Below, piece by piece: positions 23,031-32,879 of a stretch of 64,000 bases of DNA; position 1 is the stretch's first letter; every line of letters begins with the position of its first letter. The notes under the pieces were generated by a model. That model was not told the DNA's origin, searched no databases, and saw only the letters and a program-made list of their open reading frames with translations. Origin of the DNA: Neisseria arctica. GTDB lineage: Bacteria; Pseudomonadota; Gammaproteobacteria; Burkholderiales; Neisseriaceae. The position numbers were made by a program, and so were the translations under genes. The stretch spans positions 992,001 through 1,056,000 of the forward strand of contig NZ_CP091510.1 of assembly GCF_022870905.1 (NCBI RefSeq), given 5' to 3'.

Positions 23031-24304
23031 CGTCGCCTTTAAATATGCAGTCGGCAGTGATCGCCTATGCGCTAACTTTGGCTTTGCTGATGCCTTTGAG
23101 CGGCTATTTGGCCGACCGTTTCGGTACGCGCAAAGTGTTTATTGTGTCGGTAGCGGTTTTTATGCTCGGTTCGACTATGTGTGCCGCCTCAACCAATGTT
23201 TCCGCTTTGGTAGCGGCAAGGGTGGTGCAGGGGATAGGCGGTTCGATGCTGGTGCCTATTCCGCGGCTGACTTTATTGAGGGTATATGAGAAGTCGCAAT
23301 TGCTCAATGCGATTAATTATGCCGTTATGCCGGCTTTGCTCGGCCCTGTATTGGGGCCTTTGGTGGGTGGTTATTTAGTGGAATATGCCGGTTGGCATTG
23401 GATTTTTCTGATTAATCTGCCGATTGGTGCATTAGGTATTGTGATTGCATTAAAAATTATGCCTGATGTCAGAGGTAAGCTGAGCCGTTTTGATTTGCCG
23501 GGCTTTTTATTGTTTGCTATTGCCGCATGTTCGTTCAGCTTGGGCGTTGAGTTGGCGACCCATTCGCGGGCTTGGTCGTTTTCTTTATTGTTGGCTTTAG
23601 CGGGAGTAGCGTCCGCTTGGCTGTATTGTCGGCATAGTGCCCATAGCAAAGCACCTTTGTATGCCCGCAATTTGTTCATGGTGCGTACTTACAGATTGGG
23701 TTTGGCCGGAAATTTATTCAGTCGTTTGGGTATCAGTGCGGTACCGTTTCTATTGCCGCTGCTTTTTCAAGTCGTACTCGGCTTGAGTGCGAGTTTGTCG
23801 GGTTGGCTGGTTGCGCCGCTTGCTATGGCTGCTTTGTTGATGAAGCCTTTGATTAAACCTGTGATGGATAGATTCGGTTATCGGCGGGTTTTGGTGTTTA
23901 ATACCCGGTTGCTTGGCGTGCTTATTATGTGTTTGGCCCTGCCCGAGGGAGATGCTCCTTTGTGGCTGTGGGCGGTTTTGCTGTTTTTAATCGGCAGTAG
24001 CAATTCGTTACAGTTTTCGGCAATGAATACCCTTACTATTTCTGATTTGCGCCCCTATCAAACGGGTAGCGGCAACAGCTTGATGGCGGTCAACCAGCAG
24101 TTGGCGGTTAGTTTGGGTATCGCATTGGGAGCCTTGGTATTGCAGGTTTTTAGTAAAAGTACCATCGGAGAAGAAAATCTGCATAATGCATTCAGATATA
24201 CTTTTGTGTATATTGGTATGGTAACGTTTGCTTCTGCTTGGATCTTTGCACGTTTGCACCGTTCCGATGGTCAAAATCTCTTAGTAAAAACACCTAACCA
24301 CTAA
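22910..24304 (+). CDS. MFS exporter, DHA2 (EmrB/QacA/MdtD-like) family
   Basis: The 464-residue protein has about 13-14 hydrophobic segments. Motif A (GYLADRFGTRKVF) lies after TM2, and the antiporter motif C region GPVLGPLVGGYL in TM5 marks it as a drug/H+ antiporter. The N-terminal LDATILNTALP matches the DHA2 family motif. It should export drugs or other small molecules from cytoplasm to periplasm. No partner HlyD-type adaptor gene lies beside it. No clear ribosome-binding site precedes the ATG. A 5-codon ORF (MNTYY) stands just upstream in both repeat copies. The stop overlaps an ATG just before PPK2. Confidence 0.85.
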   Translation: MNARLPSKWLPLLLAVAIFMQLLDATILNTALPKMAVDLNASPLNMQSAVIAYALTLALLMPLSGYLADRFGTRKVFIVSVAVFMLGSTMCAASTNVSALVAARVVQGIGGSMLVPIPRLTLLRVYEKSQLLNAINYAVMPALLGPVLGPLVGGYLVEYAGWHWIFLINLPIGALGIVIALKIMPDVRGKLSRFDLPGFLLFAIAACSFSLGVELATHSRAWSFSLLLALAGVASAWLYCRHSAHSKAPLYARNLFMVRTYRLGLAGNLFSRLGISAVPFLLPLLFQVVLGLSASLSGWLVAPLAMAALLMKPLIKPVMDRFGYRRVLVFNTRLLGVLIMCLALPEGDAPLWLWAVLLFLIGSSNSLQFSAMNTLTISDLRPYQTGSGNSLMAVNQQLAVSLGIALGALVLQVFSKSTIGEENLHNAFRYTFVYIGMVTFASAWIFARLHRSDGQNLLVKTPNH

Positions 24305-24321
24305 TGAGAGGGGAATATCCG

Positions 24322-25134
24322 ATGTCTTTTCCTATTCATAAATATCGTGCCGGCGGTAAAAAGCTGGATTTCAAACAACGTAGGCCTGATGATAAATCCG
24401 ATGTGCCGCAAAAAAAGGCTGACCGCCGTGCGGAAACCGAACAGCTGGGTCAAGAGCTCAATAGCTTGCAGGATATTCTGTATGCGGAATCGAAGCACCG
24501 TTTTTTAGTGGTTTTGCAAGGTATGGATACTTCGGGTAAAGACGGTACGATTCGTGCTGTTTTCAGAAGTGCCGATCCTTTGGGTATGCGTGTGCAGGCT
24601 TTTAAGGCACCGAGCGAAGAAGAAAAGGCGCGGGATTATTTGTGGCGCGTACATCAGGTAGTGCCGAAAAACGGTGAAATCGTAATTTTTAACCGCAGCC
24701 ATTATGAAGACGTTTTGGTTACGAAAGTGCGCGGTTGGATAGACGAAGCCGAATTTGAACGCCGTATCCACCATATTAATGATTTCGAACGTATGTTGGC
24801 TGAAACAGGCACTACGGTGATTAAAATCTTCTTGCATATTTCGAAAGAAGAACAACGTGAACGTTTGCAGGCCCGCTTAGATGAGCCTGATAAAAATTGG
24901 AAATTCAATCCCGGTGATTTGGAAGACAGGAAATATTGGGATGATTTTATGCAGACTTACCAAAACGTAATCGCCGCTACCGATAAAGATCATGCACCGT
25001 GGTATGTGGTACCGGCCGATTCCAAATCAGCGCGCAACGTGGTTATCGTTAATATTTTGCTTGAGCATTTGAAAAAGCTGAATCCGGCTTATCCTGTGGT
25101 CGATAAAACAAATTGGCCGGATAAAATCGAATGA
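24322..25134 (+). CDS. ppk2: Polyphosphate kinase 2 family protein
   Basis: I choose ATG 24322, about eight bases after GAGAGGGGAA, over the ATG at 24304. The 270-residue protein carries the Walker A loop GMDTSGKDGT (67-76) and the lid-type sequences FNRSHYEDVLV and EQRERLQARLDEP of PPK2 enzymes. These transfer phosphate between polyphosphate and nucleotides (ADP/GDP or AMP). It is a single-domain form, and class I versus III cannot be settled by eye. It follows the MFS gene almost without a gap and may be cotranscribed. A DUS-pair terminator follows. Confidence 0.88.
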   Translation: MSFPIHKYRAGGKKLDFKQRRPDDKSDVPQKKADRRAETEQLGQELNSLQDILYAESKHRFLVVLQGMDTSGKDGTIRAVFRSADPLGMRVQAFKAPSEEEKARDYLWRVHQVVPKNGEIVIFNRSHYEDVLVTKVRGWIDEAEFERRIHHINDFERMLAETGTTVIKIFLHISKEEQRERLQARLDEPDKNWKFNPGDLEDRKYWDDFMQTYQNVIAATDKDHAPWYVVPADSKSARNVVIVNILLEHLKKLNPAYPVVDKTNWPDKIE

Positions 25135-25151
25135 TATGGAATACTTCTATT

Positions 25152-25187
25152 AAAAATGCCGTCTGAAATTTTCAGACGGCATTTTTT
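25152..25187. terminator. AT-DUS paired terminator
   Basis: AAAATGCCGTCTGAA pairs perfectly with TTCAGACGGCATTTT. Both arms are the AT dialect of the uptake sequence. It lies between convergent ppk2 and the DUF1232 gene. Confidence 0.88.
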
Positions 25188-25272
25188 GTAAAATCAATCA
25201 TGCGTATTTTATTTTCAATAAAAAAGCAGTTGAAAATAAAACAGCTGCTTTGATTGAATGCAAAAGCAAAAT

Positions 25273-25641
25273 TTATTTACGCAAAAGCTCTTCGGTTGCA
25301 GCGCGTGCTTTATCACTGATTTCTTCTGTGAGATAGGCCTTCATTTGGGAATAAACCAATGCGATGACGGCAATATCGTCGGTGAAGCCGAGCGGACCCA
25401 GTAAATCGGGAATGCTGTCGATAGGGCTGAAGAAATAAACCAGTGCGCCCAAAATAATCATCTTGGCGCGCTTAGGTGTGCTTGGCTCTTTAAACAGAAA
25501 ATATAAGGCGTAAAGCTGTTTGATAGCCGGTGCACCCAAGCGGCCGGCAAAGCGTGCCAGCTTGCGCAGGAAGCCGGGTTCATCGAGCTTTTTACGGCGG
25601 AATTTGGGGATAAACTCTTCGGGCGAAGGGTTTTGTTTCAT
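25273..25641 (-). CDS. DUF1232 (YkvA-like) small membrane protein
   Basis: I start at ATG 25641 (MKQNPS), preceded by AAAGGATGCC, giving 122 residues. The hydrophobic core GALVYFFSPIDSIPDLLGPLGFTDDIAVI is given here only as key parts: SPIDSIPD and GFTDD, the hallmark of DUF1232 proteins. One or two membrane-associated helices lie around residues 55-95. The biochemical role of the family is not known. It stands alone on the minus strand upstream of the exonuclease gene. Confidence 0.75.
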   Translation of the reverse strand: MKQNPSPEEFIPKFRRKKLDEPGFLRKLARFAGRLGAPAIKQLYALYFLFKEPSTPKRAKMIILGALVYFFSPIDSIPDLLGPLGFTDDIAVIALVYSQMKAYLTEEISDKARAATEELLRK

Positions 25642-25791
25642 ACGGCATCCTTTCTGAATAAAACAGAGCCTTATCGGCATCAACGAAACCACGATAAGCA
25701 GCGGTAAGCCGGTTTGCTTTCGGGCTGAGTTCAAAATGGAGTAATGTGCTTGTTATTTCAAGACCCTGTGTTTTCAGGCGGCATTGAAAAA

Positions 25792-26421
25792 TTATGTTTG
25801 GGAACGTTTGCGTCTTTTTTCACGGTTCATAAGGGCCAGATACATCATGGCAACATTAATCGAGTCGTTTAAAGCATCGTGGCGGGGCAGGTCGGGGATG
25901 CCGAGTTTTTCTACCATGGTAGCCATGCGTAGGTCGATATAGGCATTATGTATGGTTTTATTCATTTCTTGCTGGTAGAAAATACTGGAAACCTCTACCT
26001 GACGGTTGGGCAGCTTGATGCCGAGCATGGGTTTTAAAAATTTGTTAACCATGGCGATATCGTATTCCAAATAATAGCCGACCAAAGGCCTCCCGCCGAT
26101 AAAGTTTAAAAAGCGGTGCAGGGCTTCTTCTATCGGCATGCCGTCTGAAAGATCTTTAGGCCGTAAACCGTGTATGGTAACGTTGGCTGCCTCCATAATG
26201 CCTTCGGGCTTGACCAATACGTAAAAAGATTCGCTGGTTAAGATTTCGTTGCCGCGTATTTTGACTGCGCCGATGGAAATAATTTCACCCTCTTTCACAT
26301 TCAGGCTGGTGGTTTCGCAATCAAAGCTGACCAATTCGGTAGGATGCTCTTCATAAAGAAAATCGTAGCGGGAATCGCGCAGTTTTTTACGCTCGCGCTG
26401 CTTGAAAAAGTTTTCAAACAT
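25792..26421 (-). CDS. DEDDh-type 3'-5' exonuclease (DnaQ/RNase T fold)
   Basis: This 209-residue protein carries the exonuclease motifs SFDCETT (Asp34, Glu36), a YLEYDIAMVNKF block with the second Asp, and HDALNDS with the His and last Asp. The set is complete, so it should be catalytic. It resembles the proofreading epsilon fold but is too short and divergent to be DnaQ itself. Its start codon overlaps the stop of the cNMP/CBS protein (ATGA), so the two are translationally coupled. The same pair occurs in many proteobacteria, though the joint function is unclear. Confidence 0.85.
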   Translation of the reverse strand: MFENFFKQRERKKLRDSRYDFLYEEHPTELVSFDCETTSLNVKEGEIISIGAVKIRGNEILTSESFYVLVKPEGIMEAANVTIHGLRPKDLSDGMPIEEALHRFLNFIGGRPLVGYYLEYDIAMVNKFLKPMLGIKLPNRQVEVSSIFYQQEMNKTIHNAYIDLRMATMVEKLGIPDLPRHDALNDSINVAMMYLALMNREKRRKRSQT

Positions 26422-28229
26422 CAGTGCACCCCCAAATGGAAATGATGGCTGACCATGGCTTTGAAGCGTTTGACTACTTGCAAGGCGTCTTTAAGCAAAT
26501 CACGCTCAAGGGTGGAGAGCTGTTCGGTGTCGACTTGGTTCGGCTCGATCAGACCATGCTCGCTTAATGCGCTCAAGCCGGATTTCAGGCGCAAGTCCAT
26601 CAGATAACCGAGTGCTTCGGCAGTATCTTTGCCCAATTGCTCATCCAATACTTTCAGCTGTACGAGTTTGGCGATGCGTTCGAAAGAGTTGGTTTCCTCT
26701 ACCCGCGCTTCTAAAGCTAAGGCCCGGAGGCCGTGAACAACGGGGAAAGTTCCCATTTTTTTGATATCCATTTTGTCATGTTTGCCGCGACCGAGAAGCT
26801 GGGTAAAGAATCCTTTGCTGTGGGTGTCGAAAAGCTCAATGGCACGGGCAAAAGCCATCAGCATGCCGGCATCGTTGCTGAGGGTTTTCTGAAGATGCTG
26901 CTTCAATTCGGCTAACATATTTTCTGATCCGGCAACGGCTTTCGCATCAATAAAAATAGCCAGATTCATCATGGATTCGGGGCTGGGCGAAAGGCACCAG
27001 CGGGTAAGCATTTTCTTAAACTCGGACAGGGTTTTGCGCCATAACGGGTTGTTGACCATGATTTTGCCGTTGCAGGGCGGGTAGCCCAAACGCTCCAGCG
27101 TGGCGGAAAATTCGGCGGCGGTTTTTTCCGCCAAGACCAAATCGGCTTGCTCGGTGAGGATAAGGGCGTTGTCTTGGTCGGTTTTGAGAATCTGTTCGCC
27201 TCGTCCTTCCGAACCCATTACAATCAAACATGAATTTTCATAAAGTTCGGGCGGAGCTAACAGCCGCCATACTTTTTCAAACAGGCTTGAATTCAATACC
27301 TGCATCAGCTGTGCCAATTGCGGCGCGCGCACGCCGTTGTTGCGTAAGATTTGTATGGACTGCGTCATTTGGGAGGCGATGTCGACCAGCTCGTCTATCG
27401 TTTCCGCACGTTCCAAACGCTGGGCGACAAGGTGGGTGTGGTTGGAGAAGTAGGCCAGCACGTCAATTTGCTCCAAGGCGCCGACAGGCTCACCGTCTTC
27501 CAACACAATCACCCGCTGGATTTGGAATTGGGTCATACGCAGCAGGGCGTTGAAAACAAAATCTTCAATATCAATAGCAATCAGGTTGAAAGTAGACCAT
27601 TTGCTGACGGCTTCTTCAGCAGACGCGCCGGCAATCGTAATATCTCGAAATGCCGACTCGGTAAATAAGCCGACTTGGCTTTCATGCTTCACCAATACCG
27701 ATTTGCTTTTACGCTCTTTCATCACCTTTGCGGCATCTAAAATACTGGCTGATCCATCTAACCATACCGTATTGTGGCGGTAGGCATCGCGCACTTTTGC
27801 CGTAAACAGGCTTTCAAACTCGTGCTGTTTGCTGTTTACCGAAAGGCTGGACAGTTTTTCCGCAACGCTGGCATAGAAATAAGCACCGAAGCGAGGATTG
27901 GATTCCATCAGCTGCATCACGGTAGCTTTGGGAATGGTGTAAACAAGCGCCTGTTCTTCTACGGCAAACTGATGAGAACTCGCTCCTTCAACCAAAGCCC
28001 GCGCTTCAAAAGTATCCCGTGGGCGGTAGATAGCCAGCACCTCGCCATCCGGCCCTGTTTCCTTAATCATGCCTTTAATCACGACATACAGATGATCAAT
28101 ATTTTGCTGCGGGCTGATGATGACTTCATCGTCATTAAAAAATGCGATATTCAGCGATTCTTGCAGGATTTTTTGCTCGGAATGACTGAGCATATCGTAA
28201 GGCGGATAGTCGAAATCGAAGCGTTCCAT
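26421..28229 (-). CDS. cNMP-binding / CBS / DUF294 nucleotidyltransferase-like protein
   Basis: I use ATG 28229, eight bases after AAGGGAT, giving 602 residues. Domain order: a cyclic-nucleotide-binding-type sensor (about 10-125), a CBS pair (about 150-262), and a GlnD-like nucleotidyltransferase domain with GSEGRGEQ (339-346) and the metal-binding DQD (351-353), then the helical DUF294 C-terminal domain. It is a cytoplasmic signal integrator that may sense nucleotides and modify a partner. The target is unknown. In other bacteria such genes sit beside acetate-type symporters, which are not present here. It is coupled to the exonuclease gene. Confidence 0.85.
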   Translation of the reverse strand: MERFDFDYPPYDMLSHSEQKILQESLNIAFFNDDEVIISPQQNIDHLYVVIKGMIKETGPDGEVLAIYRPRDTFEARALVEGASSHQFAVEEQALVYTIPKATVMQLMESNPRFGAYFYASVAEKLSSLSVNSKQHEFESLFTAKVRDAYRHNTVWLDGSASILDAAKVMKERKSKSVLVKHESQVGLFTESAFRDITIAGASAEEAVSKWSTFNLIAIDIEDFVFNALLRMTQFQIQRVIVLEDGEPVGALEQIDVLAYFSNHTHLVAQRLERAETIDELVDIASQMTQSIQILRNNGVRAPQLAQLMQVLNSSLFEKVWRLLAPPELYENSCLIVMGSEGRGEQILKTDQDNALILTEQADLVLAEKTAAEFSATLERLGYPPCNGKIMVNNPLWRKTLSEFKKMLTRWCLSPSPESMMNLAIFIDAKAVAGSENMLAELKQHLQKTLSNDAGMLMAFARAIELFDTHSKGFFTQLLGRGKHDKMDIKKMGTFPVVHGLRALALEARVEETNSFERIAKLVQLKVLDEQLGKDTAEALGYLMDLRLKSGLSALSEHGLIEPNQVDTEQLSTLERDLLKDALQVVKRFKAMVSHHFHLGVH

Positions 28230-28457
28230 TAGCACATCCCTTGATAATAATTGAATTGACGAGAGGCCTGCGAAGCGAAAATACAAATAAGAAGTGAAGT
28301 TGTTTTTGTTTTACGGGCTAAAATGCCCTTGTTATATTTCAATCGGGTATACCACCTACTATACCTAAAATTTTCGGGATTCGGTTATGTTTTTTATAGT
28401 GATTAGGGAAGGGGTAAGGGATTGCTTTGATTGATAAAATAGGATTAGGGTAGGCAT

Positions 28458-28493
28458 AAGGCCGTCTGAAAATAAGTTTCAGACGGCCTTTTA
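28458..28493 (-). terminator. AG-DUS paired terminator after alaS
   Basis: AAGGCCGTCTGAA-aataag-TTTCAGACGGCCTT followed by TTATT. It ends the leftward alaS transcript. Confidence 0.85.
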
Positions 28494-28509
28494 TTGATAA
28501 ATAGCAGGA

Positions 28510-31134
28510 TTAAGCAAGTTTACTGCTTACCCATCCCTCCACTCCATCTAATGCTTCAGTCAGCTTGCCGACTTCCGTGCCGCCGGCTTGTGCCAAGTCG
28601 GGACGACCGCCGCCTTTGCCGCCGATTTGTTCGGCAACAAATTTCACCAAATCTCCGGCTTTGACTTGGGTGGTTAAGGGTTTGGATACGCCTGAACACA
28701 GTGATACTTTGCCGTCGTTTACCGCTGCCAGCAGCACAACGGCTTGGTCGGATTTTCCGGTCAGGTCGGTAACGATATCCCGCAGAGCGGCAGCTTCGGC
28801 GTCGATTTGAGCGACTACCAAGCGGGCGGTGCCCAAGTCTTTGGCGTTGTCGAGCAGTTTGGCGGCGGCGTGTACGGCCAGTTCGCCTTTGGCTTTGGCC
28901 AGTTCTTTTTCCACCACTTTGGCTTGTGCGGCCTGGGCTTGGATTTTGTTCAAAACGTCTTTTTCGGTTTGCGCTTTCACTTCGCCGATGATGTCTTTAA
29001 TCAGGCGTTCTTGGTTTTGCGCCCATTGCAGCGCGTTCAGACCCGTGATGGCTTCCAAACGGCGGACGCCTGCGGCGATACCGCCTTCGCTGATGATTTT
29101 AAACAGGCCGATGTCGCCGGTGCGGGCAACGTGGGTGCCGCCGCACAATTCGGTAGAGAAATCACCCATTTTTAATACGCGCACTTCTTCGCCGTATTTT
29201 TCGCCGAACAGCATCATGGCACCGGCGGCTTTGGCATCGTCCATGCTCATCACGGCGGCTTCAACGGGTACGTTGGCCAAGATGGCGGCATTGACGCGGC
29301 GTTCCACTTCGGCGATTTCTTCGGCGCTGACTGCTTGCGGGTGGGAAATATCGAAGCGGGTAAGTTCGGCGGTAACCAGCGAACCTTTTTGTTCGACATG
29401 GCTGCCCAATACATCGCGCAATGCTTTGTGCATCAAGTGGGTTGCGCTGTGGTTACGCATATTGGCATTGCGGATATCGTTGTCGATTTTGGCGGTAACG
29501 GTGTCGCCGACTTTCAGACGGCCTGAAACCAACACGCCGAATTGGCCGAATACGGCGGCTTTGATTTTTTGCGTATCGCGCACTTCAAAGCGGTTTTCGC
29601 CGGCAAAGATATAGCCGACGTCGCCGATTTGGCCGCCCGATTCTGCATAGAAAGGCGTAGTGTCGATCACGACGGCGCCGCTTTCGCCCTCGGCTAGTTC
29701 GTTAACGGCTTCACCATCTTTATAGAGTGCCAATACGGTGGCTTCGGTTTGGCGTTCGCTGTAACCGCGGAATTCGGTATCGCGGCCTTCGTAAGCCAGT
29801 TGCGCATCGGCTTTGAAGCTTTGGGCTGCGCGGGCGCGGGCGCGTTGGGCTGCCATTTCGCGTTCAAAGCCTGCTTCATCCATGTCGATACTGCGTTCGC
29901 GGCAGATGTCGGCCGTGAGGTCGTAGGGGAAACCGTAGGTGTCGTAGAGTTTGAAGATTACTTCGCCGTCAAGCTGTTTGCCGCCGTTTGCCAGGGCTTC
30001 TTCCAACAAGGCCATGCCGGTTTCCAGCGTTTGCGCGAAGCGGGTTTCTTCGTTTTTCAAGGCTTCGGTAATCTGCGCTTGCTTTTCTTTCAGTTCGGGA
30101 TAAGCGCTGCCCATTTCGGCAACCAAGTCGCCCACGAGTTTGTGGAAGAAGGCTTGTTTTTGGCCGAGTTTGTAGCCGTGGCGTACGGCACGGCGGATGA
30201 TGCGGCGCAATACGTAGCCGCGGCCTTCGTTGCTCGGCAACACGCCGTCGGCAATCAGGAAGGAGCAGGCGCGGATGTGGTCGGCAATTACTTTCAGGCT
30301 GGGCTGTTCCATGCTGAAGGGTGTGCCGGTTTCGCGGGCGGCGGCTTTGAGCAGGTTTTCGAACAGGTCGATTTCATAGTTGCTGTTCACATGCTGCATC
30401 ACGGCGGCCATGCGCTCCAAGCCCATGCCGGTATCGACCGAAGGTTTGGGCAGCGGGTTCATATTGCCTTGTTCATCACGGTTGAACTGCATGAATACGC
30501 AGTTCCAGATTTCGATAAAGCGGTCGCCGTCTTCTTCCGGGCTTCCCGGCGGGCCGCCCCAAATATGGTCGCCGTGGTCGTAGAAGATTTCGGAGCAGGG
30601 GCCGCAGGGGCCGGTGTCGCCCATTTGCCAGAAGTTGTCGGAGGCGTATTTGGCGCCTTTGTTATCGCCGATACGGATGATTTTTTCAGACGGCAGGCCG
30701 ATTTCGTTTTGCCAGATGTCGTAGGCTTCATCATCTTCGGCGTAAACGGTGGCCAAGAGTTTTTCTTTAGGGATGTTCAGCCATTCGGGCGAGGTGAGAA
30801 ATTCCCAAGCAAAATGGATGGCATCGCGTTTGAAGTAGTCGCCGAAGCTGAAGTTGCCCATCATTTCGAAAAAGGTATGGTGGCGCGCGGTGTAGCCGAC
30901 GTTTTCGAGGTCATTGTGTTTGCCGCCGGCGCGTACGCATTTTTGTGCGGTAGTGGCGCGGTTGTAAGGGCGTTTGTCGAAGCCTAGAAATACGTCTTTG
31001 AATTGGTTCATACCCGCATTGGTAAACAGTAGGGTGGGATCATCGTGCGGTACTAATGAGGACGAGGCCACAATCTGATGGCCTTTGCTTTCGAAGAATT
31101 TTAAGAATTTTTGGCGTAGTTCTGCGGTTTTCAT
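28510..31134 (-). CDS. alaS: Alanyl-tRNA synthetase
   Basis: I start at ATG 31134 ([10 protein letters not shown]), giving 874 residues, the usual length. It charges tRNA-Ala in the cytoplasm. The class II catalytic domain (about 1-240) shows the conserved [13 protein letters not shown] and [19 protein letters not shown] regions. The editing domain carries HSATHLMH and [13 protein letters not shown], the zinc/editing motifs that remove mischarged Ser and Gly, and the C-terminal DHHA1-type C-Ala domain with [15 protein letters not shown] is intact. A longer upstream frame lacks the conserved start. Two DUS-like cores lie within the coding sequence (about 29514 and 30695). Confidence 0.96.
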   Translation of the reverse strand: MKTAELRQKFLKFFESKGHQIVASSSLVPHDDPTLLFTNAGMNQFKDVFLGFDKRPYNRATTAQKCVRAGGKHNDLENVGYTARHHTFFEMMGNFSFGDYFKRDAIHFAWEFLTSPEWLNIPKEKLLATVYAEDDEAYDIWQNEIGLPSEKIIRIGDNKGAKYASDNFWQMGDTGPCGPCSEIFYDHGDHIWGGPPGSPEEDGDRFIEIWNCVFMQFNRDEQGNMNPLPKPSVDTGMGLERMAAVMQHVNSNYEIDLFENLLKAAARETGTPFSMEQPSLKVIADHIRACSFLIADGVLPSNEGRGYVLRRIIRRAVRHGYKLGQKQAFFHKLVGDLVAEMGSAYPELKEKQAQITEALKNEETRFAQTLETGMALLEEALANGGKQLDGEVIFKLYDTYGFPYDLTADICRERSIDMDEAGFEREMAAQRARARAAQSFKADAQLAYEGRDTEFRGYSERQTEATVLALYKDGEAVNELAEGESGAVVIDTTPFYAESGGQIGDVGYIFAGENRFEVRDTQKIKAAVFGQFGVLVSGRLKVGDTVTAKIDNDIRNANMRNHSATHLMHKALRDVLGSHVEQKGSLVTAELTRFDISHPQAVSAEEIAEVERRVNAAILANVPVEAAVMSMDDAKAAGAMMLFGEKYGEEVRVLKMGDFSTELCGGTHVARTGDIGLFKIISEGGIAAGVRRLEAITGLNALQWAQNQERLIKDIIGEVKAQTEKDVLNKIQAQAAQAKVVEKELAKAKGELAVHAAAKLLDNAKDLGTARLVVAQIDAEAAALRDIVTDLTGKSDQAVVLLAAVNDGKVSLCSGVSKPLTTQVKAGDLVKFVAEQIGGKGGGRPDLAQAGGTEVGKLTEALDGVEGWVSSKLA

Positions 31135-31188
31135 GATGTTTTCTATTTGAAAGTAAGAGGTTTTTCGAAGCGGCGCATATTGCTTTGG

Positions 31189-31199
31189 GGCCGTCTGAA
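31189..31199 (+). repeat. DUS core upstream of alaS
   Basis: The GCCGTCTGAA core is intact, but the two flanking bases read GG instead of AG. It lies between the divergent alaS and polyamine-binding-protein genes. Confidence 0.7.
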
Positions 31200-31358
31200 A
31201 ATGAAAATAAAATCTTGCTAATATTACCGCAGATTTAGGCCGCCGCCTACCCAAAACAAGCCTGTTGCTTTATACTTTTGCGGAATATTCGAAGCCTGCG
31301 GTATGGTGTAGCCGTGGGCTTGGTTATTTCCGACTAACCTTTTGCATAAGGAACTTTA

Positions 31359-32525
31359 ATGATTAAAAAAATATCATTACTCGGCCTTGTGGTATTGGTG
31401 CTTTCGGCTTGCGGAGACAAGTCGAACGAAAAAAAACCGCCGAGTGCGGCTGCTTCAGCTGCTGAAAATACGCAAGCTGCAACCGCCCTTCCTGAAACTA
31501 CTTCTTTGAAAATCTATAACTGGTCGGATTATGTCGATCCAGAAACCGTAAGCGCATTTGAAAAGCAATACGGTGTCAAAGTTACTTACGATGTGTATGA
31601 CAGCGATGAAGCACTCGAGGCTAAAGTACTTTCCGGAAAATCCGGTTACGATATCGCCGGACCTTCCAATGCTTTTATCGGACGCCAAATTAAAGCGGGT
31701 GCATATCAAAAGCTCGATAAATCTTTAATTACCAATTATAAAAATATCAATCCTAAGCTGCTTGAGCTGATGCAGGAAGTGGATCCCGGCAATGAATACG
31801 CCGTGCCGTTTTTTTGGGGAACAAATACGTTTGCCATCAATGTAAACCGTGTGAAAAATGTTTTGGGTACCGACAAACTGCCTGATAACCAATGGGATTT
31901 GGTATTTAATCCCGAATATACGGCCAAATTGAAAAAATGCGGTATTAGTTATCTGGATAGTGCCGCTGAAATTTATCCGATGGTATTGAATTATTTGGGT
32001 AAGAATCCCAATAGCAGTAATATTGATGACATTAAAGCCGCGACTGAATTGCTGAAGAAAAATCGCCCCAATATCAAACGCTTTACTTCATCCGGCTTTA
32101 TTGATGATTTGGCACGCGGTGATACCTGCGTTACCATCGGCTTTGGTGGTGATTTGAATATTGCTAAACGCAGAGCTCAGGAAGCTGGCGGTAAAGAAAA
32201 CATCCGGGTGATGATGCCCAAAGAGGGAGTGGGTATTTGGATTGATTCTTTTGTGATTCCGAAAGATTCACAAAATGTACTGAATGCACACCGTTATATC
32301 AATCATGCTTTGGTGCCTGAAGTGGCGGCAAAAAATGCCGAGTATGTAACCTATGCACCTTCCAGTGTACCGGCGCGGGAGTTGATGGATACCCAATACC
32401 GTGATGACAATACTATTTTTCCGACGGATCAAGATATGGAAAACAGTTTTATCATGGTGCCGATTGAGCCTGAAAGTTTGAAATTTATGGTACGCCAATG
32501 GCAGAGTATCAAAGCCGGTAAATAG
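31359..32525 (+). CDS. potF: Polyamine-binding lipoprotein of an ABC transporter
   Basis: The 388-residue protein has a lipoprotein signal with lipobox VLSAC (Cys18), an Ala/Ser-rich linker, and a periplasmic binding fold of the PotD/PotF type (KIYNWSDYVDPE at the start of the mature part, GYDIAGPSNAFIGRQIKAG, FFWGTNTFAIN). It captures putrescine or spermidine for import. No permease or ATPase genes follow, so the rest of the transporter is encoded elsewhere, as is common for Neisseria polyamine-binding proteins. The symbol marks the family, and the exact substrate (putrescine versus spermidine) is uncertain. Confidence 0.85.
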   Translation: MIKKISLLGLVVLVLSACGDKSNEKKPPSAAASAAENTQAATALPETTSLKIYNWSDYVDPETVSAFEKQYGVKVTYDVYDSDEALEAKVLSGKSGYDIAGPSNAFIGRQIKAGAYQKLDKSLITNYKNINPKLLELMQEVDPGNEYAVPFFWGTNTFAINVNRVKNVLGTDKLPDNQWDLVFNPEYTAKLKKCGISYLDSAAEIYPMVLNYLGKNPNSSNIDDIKAATELLKKNRPNIKRFTSSGFIDDLARGDTCVTIGFGGDLNIAKRRAQEAGGKENIRVMMPKEGVGIWIDSFVIPKDSQNVLNAHRYINHALVPEVAAKNAEYVTYAPSSVPARELMDTQYRDDNTIFPTDQDMENSFIMVPIEPESLKFMVRQWQSIKAGK

Positions 32526-32787
32526 TTTTCTTACTGAAAGCACCGCTTAAAATGTATAGTCCCTTGAAATGGTTTTTTATTTAAAGGGACTATTTTTATG
32601 TGTAGGGTAGTGAAAAAGTAGGCAATTTGTTCTTGGTAATTTATGGGGCGTTTGAATGGTAGTGATTGAAATGAGGTTTTTTTATATAGAGTAACGGGTT
32701 TAAAAATTGCTTTGCTAGGCTGTTTGGGAATAAATTTTTGAGACGGTTCGGAGCAATGAATCAGAAAATAGTTGGAAAGTTAAAAAA
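32526..32787. other. Spacer after potF
   Basis: A short AAAGGGACTATTTTT sequence at about 32583-32597 pairs with AGTCCCTT (32559-32566) and could terminate potF. The rest is AT-rich with no gene seen. Confidence 0.45.
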
Positions 32788-32816
32788 TACCGTCTGAAAA
32801 AGTTTCAGACGGCATC
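32788..32816. terminator. DUS-type terminator between convergent genes
   Basis: TACCGTCTGAA (imperfect first arm) pairs with TTTCAGACGGCA. It lies between convergent potF and ppsR. Confidence 0.7.
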
Positions 32817-32879
32817 TATATAAATAATATGAAATATTATTGCTTAAGCAAAAGAATATTAATCAAACATTGATGTTGA

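Noticed and set aside
29749..30987. 412-codon open frame on the plus strand opposite alaS
   Set aside because: It is fully antisense to a clear alaS gene. Its composition (Phe, Val, Ala and Gly runs) is that expected from the reverse frame of the synthetase, and no motif is present.
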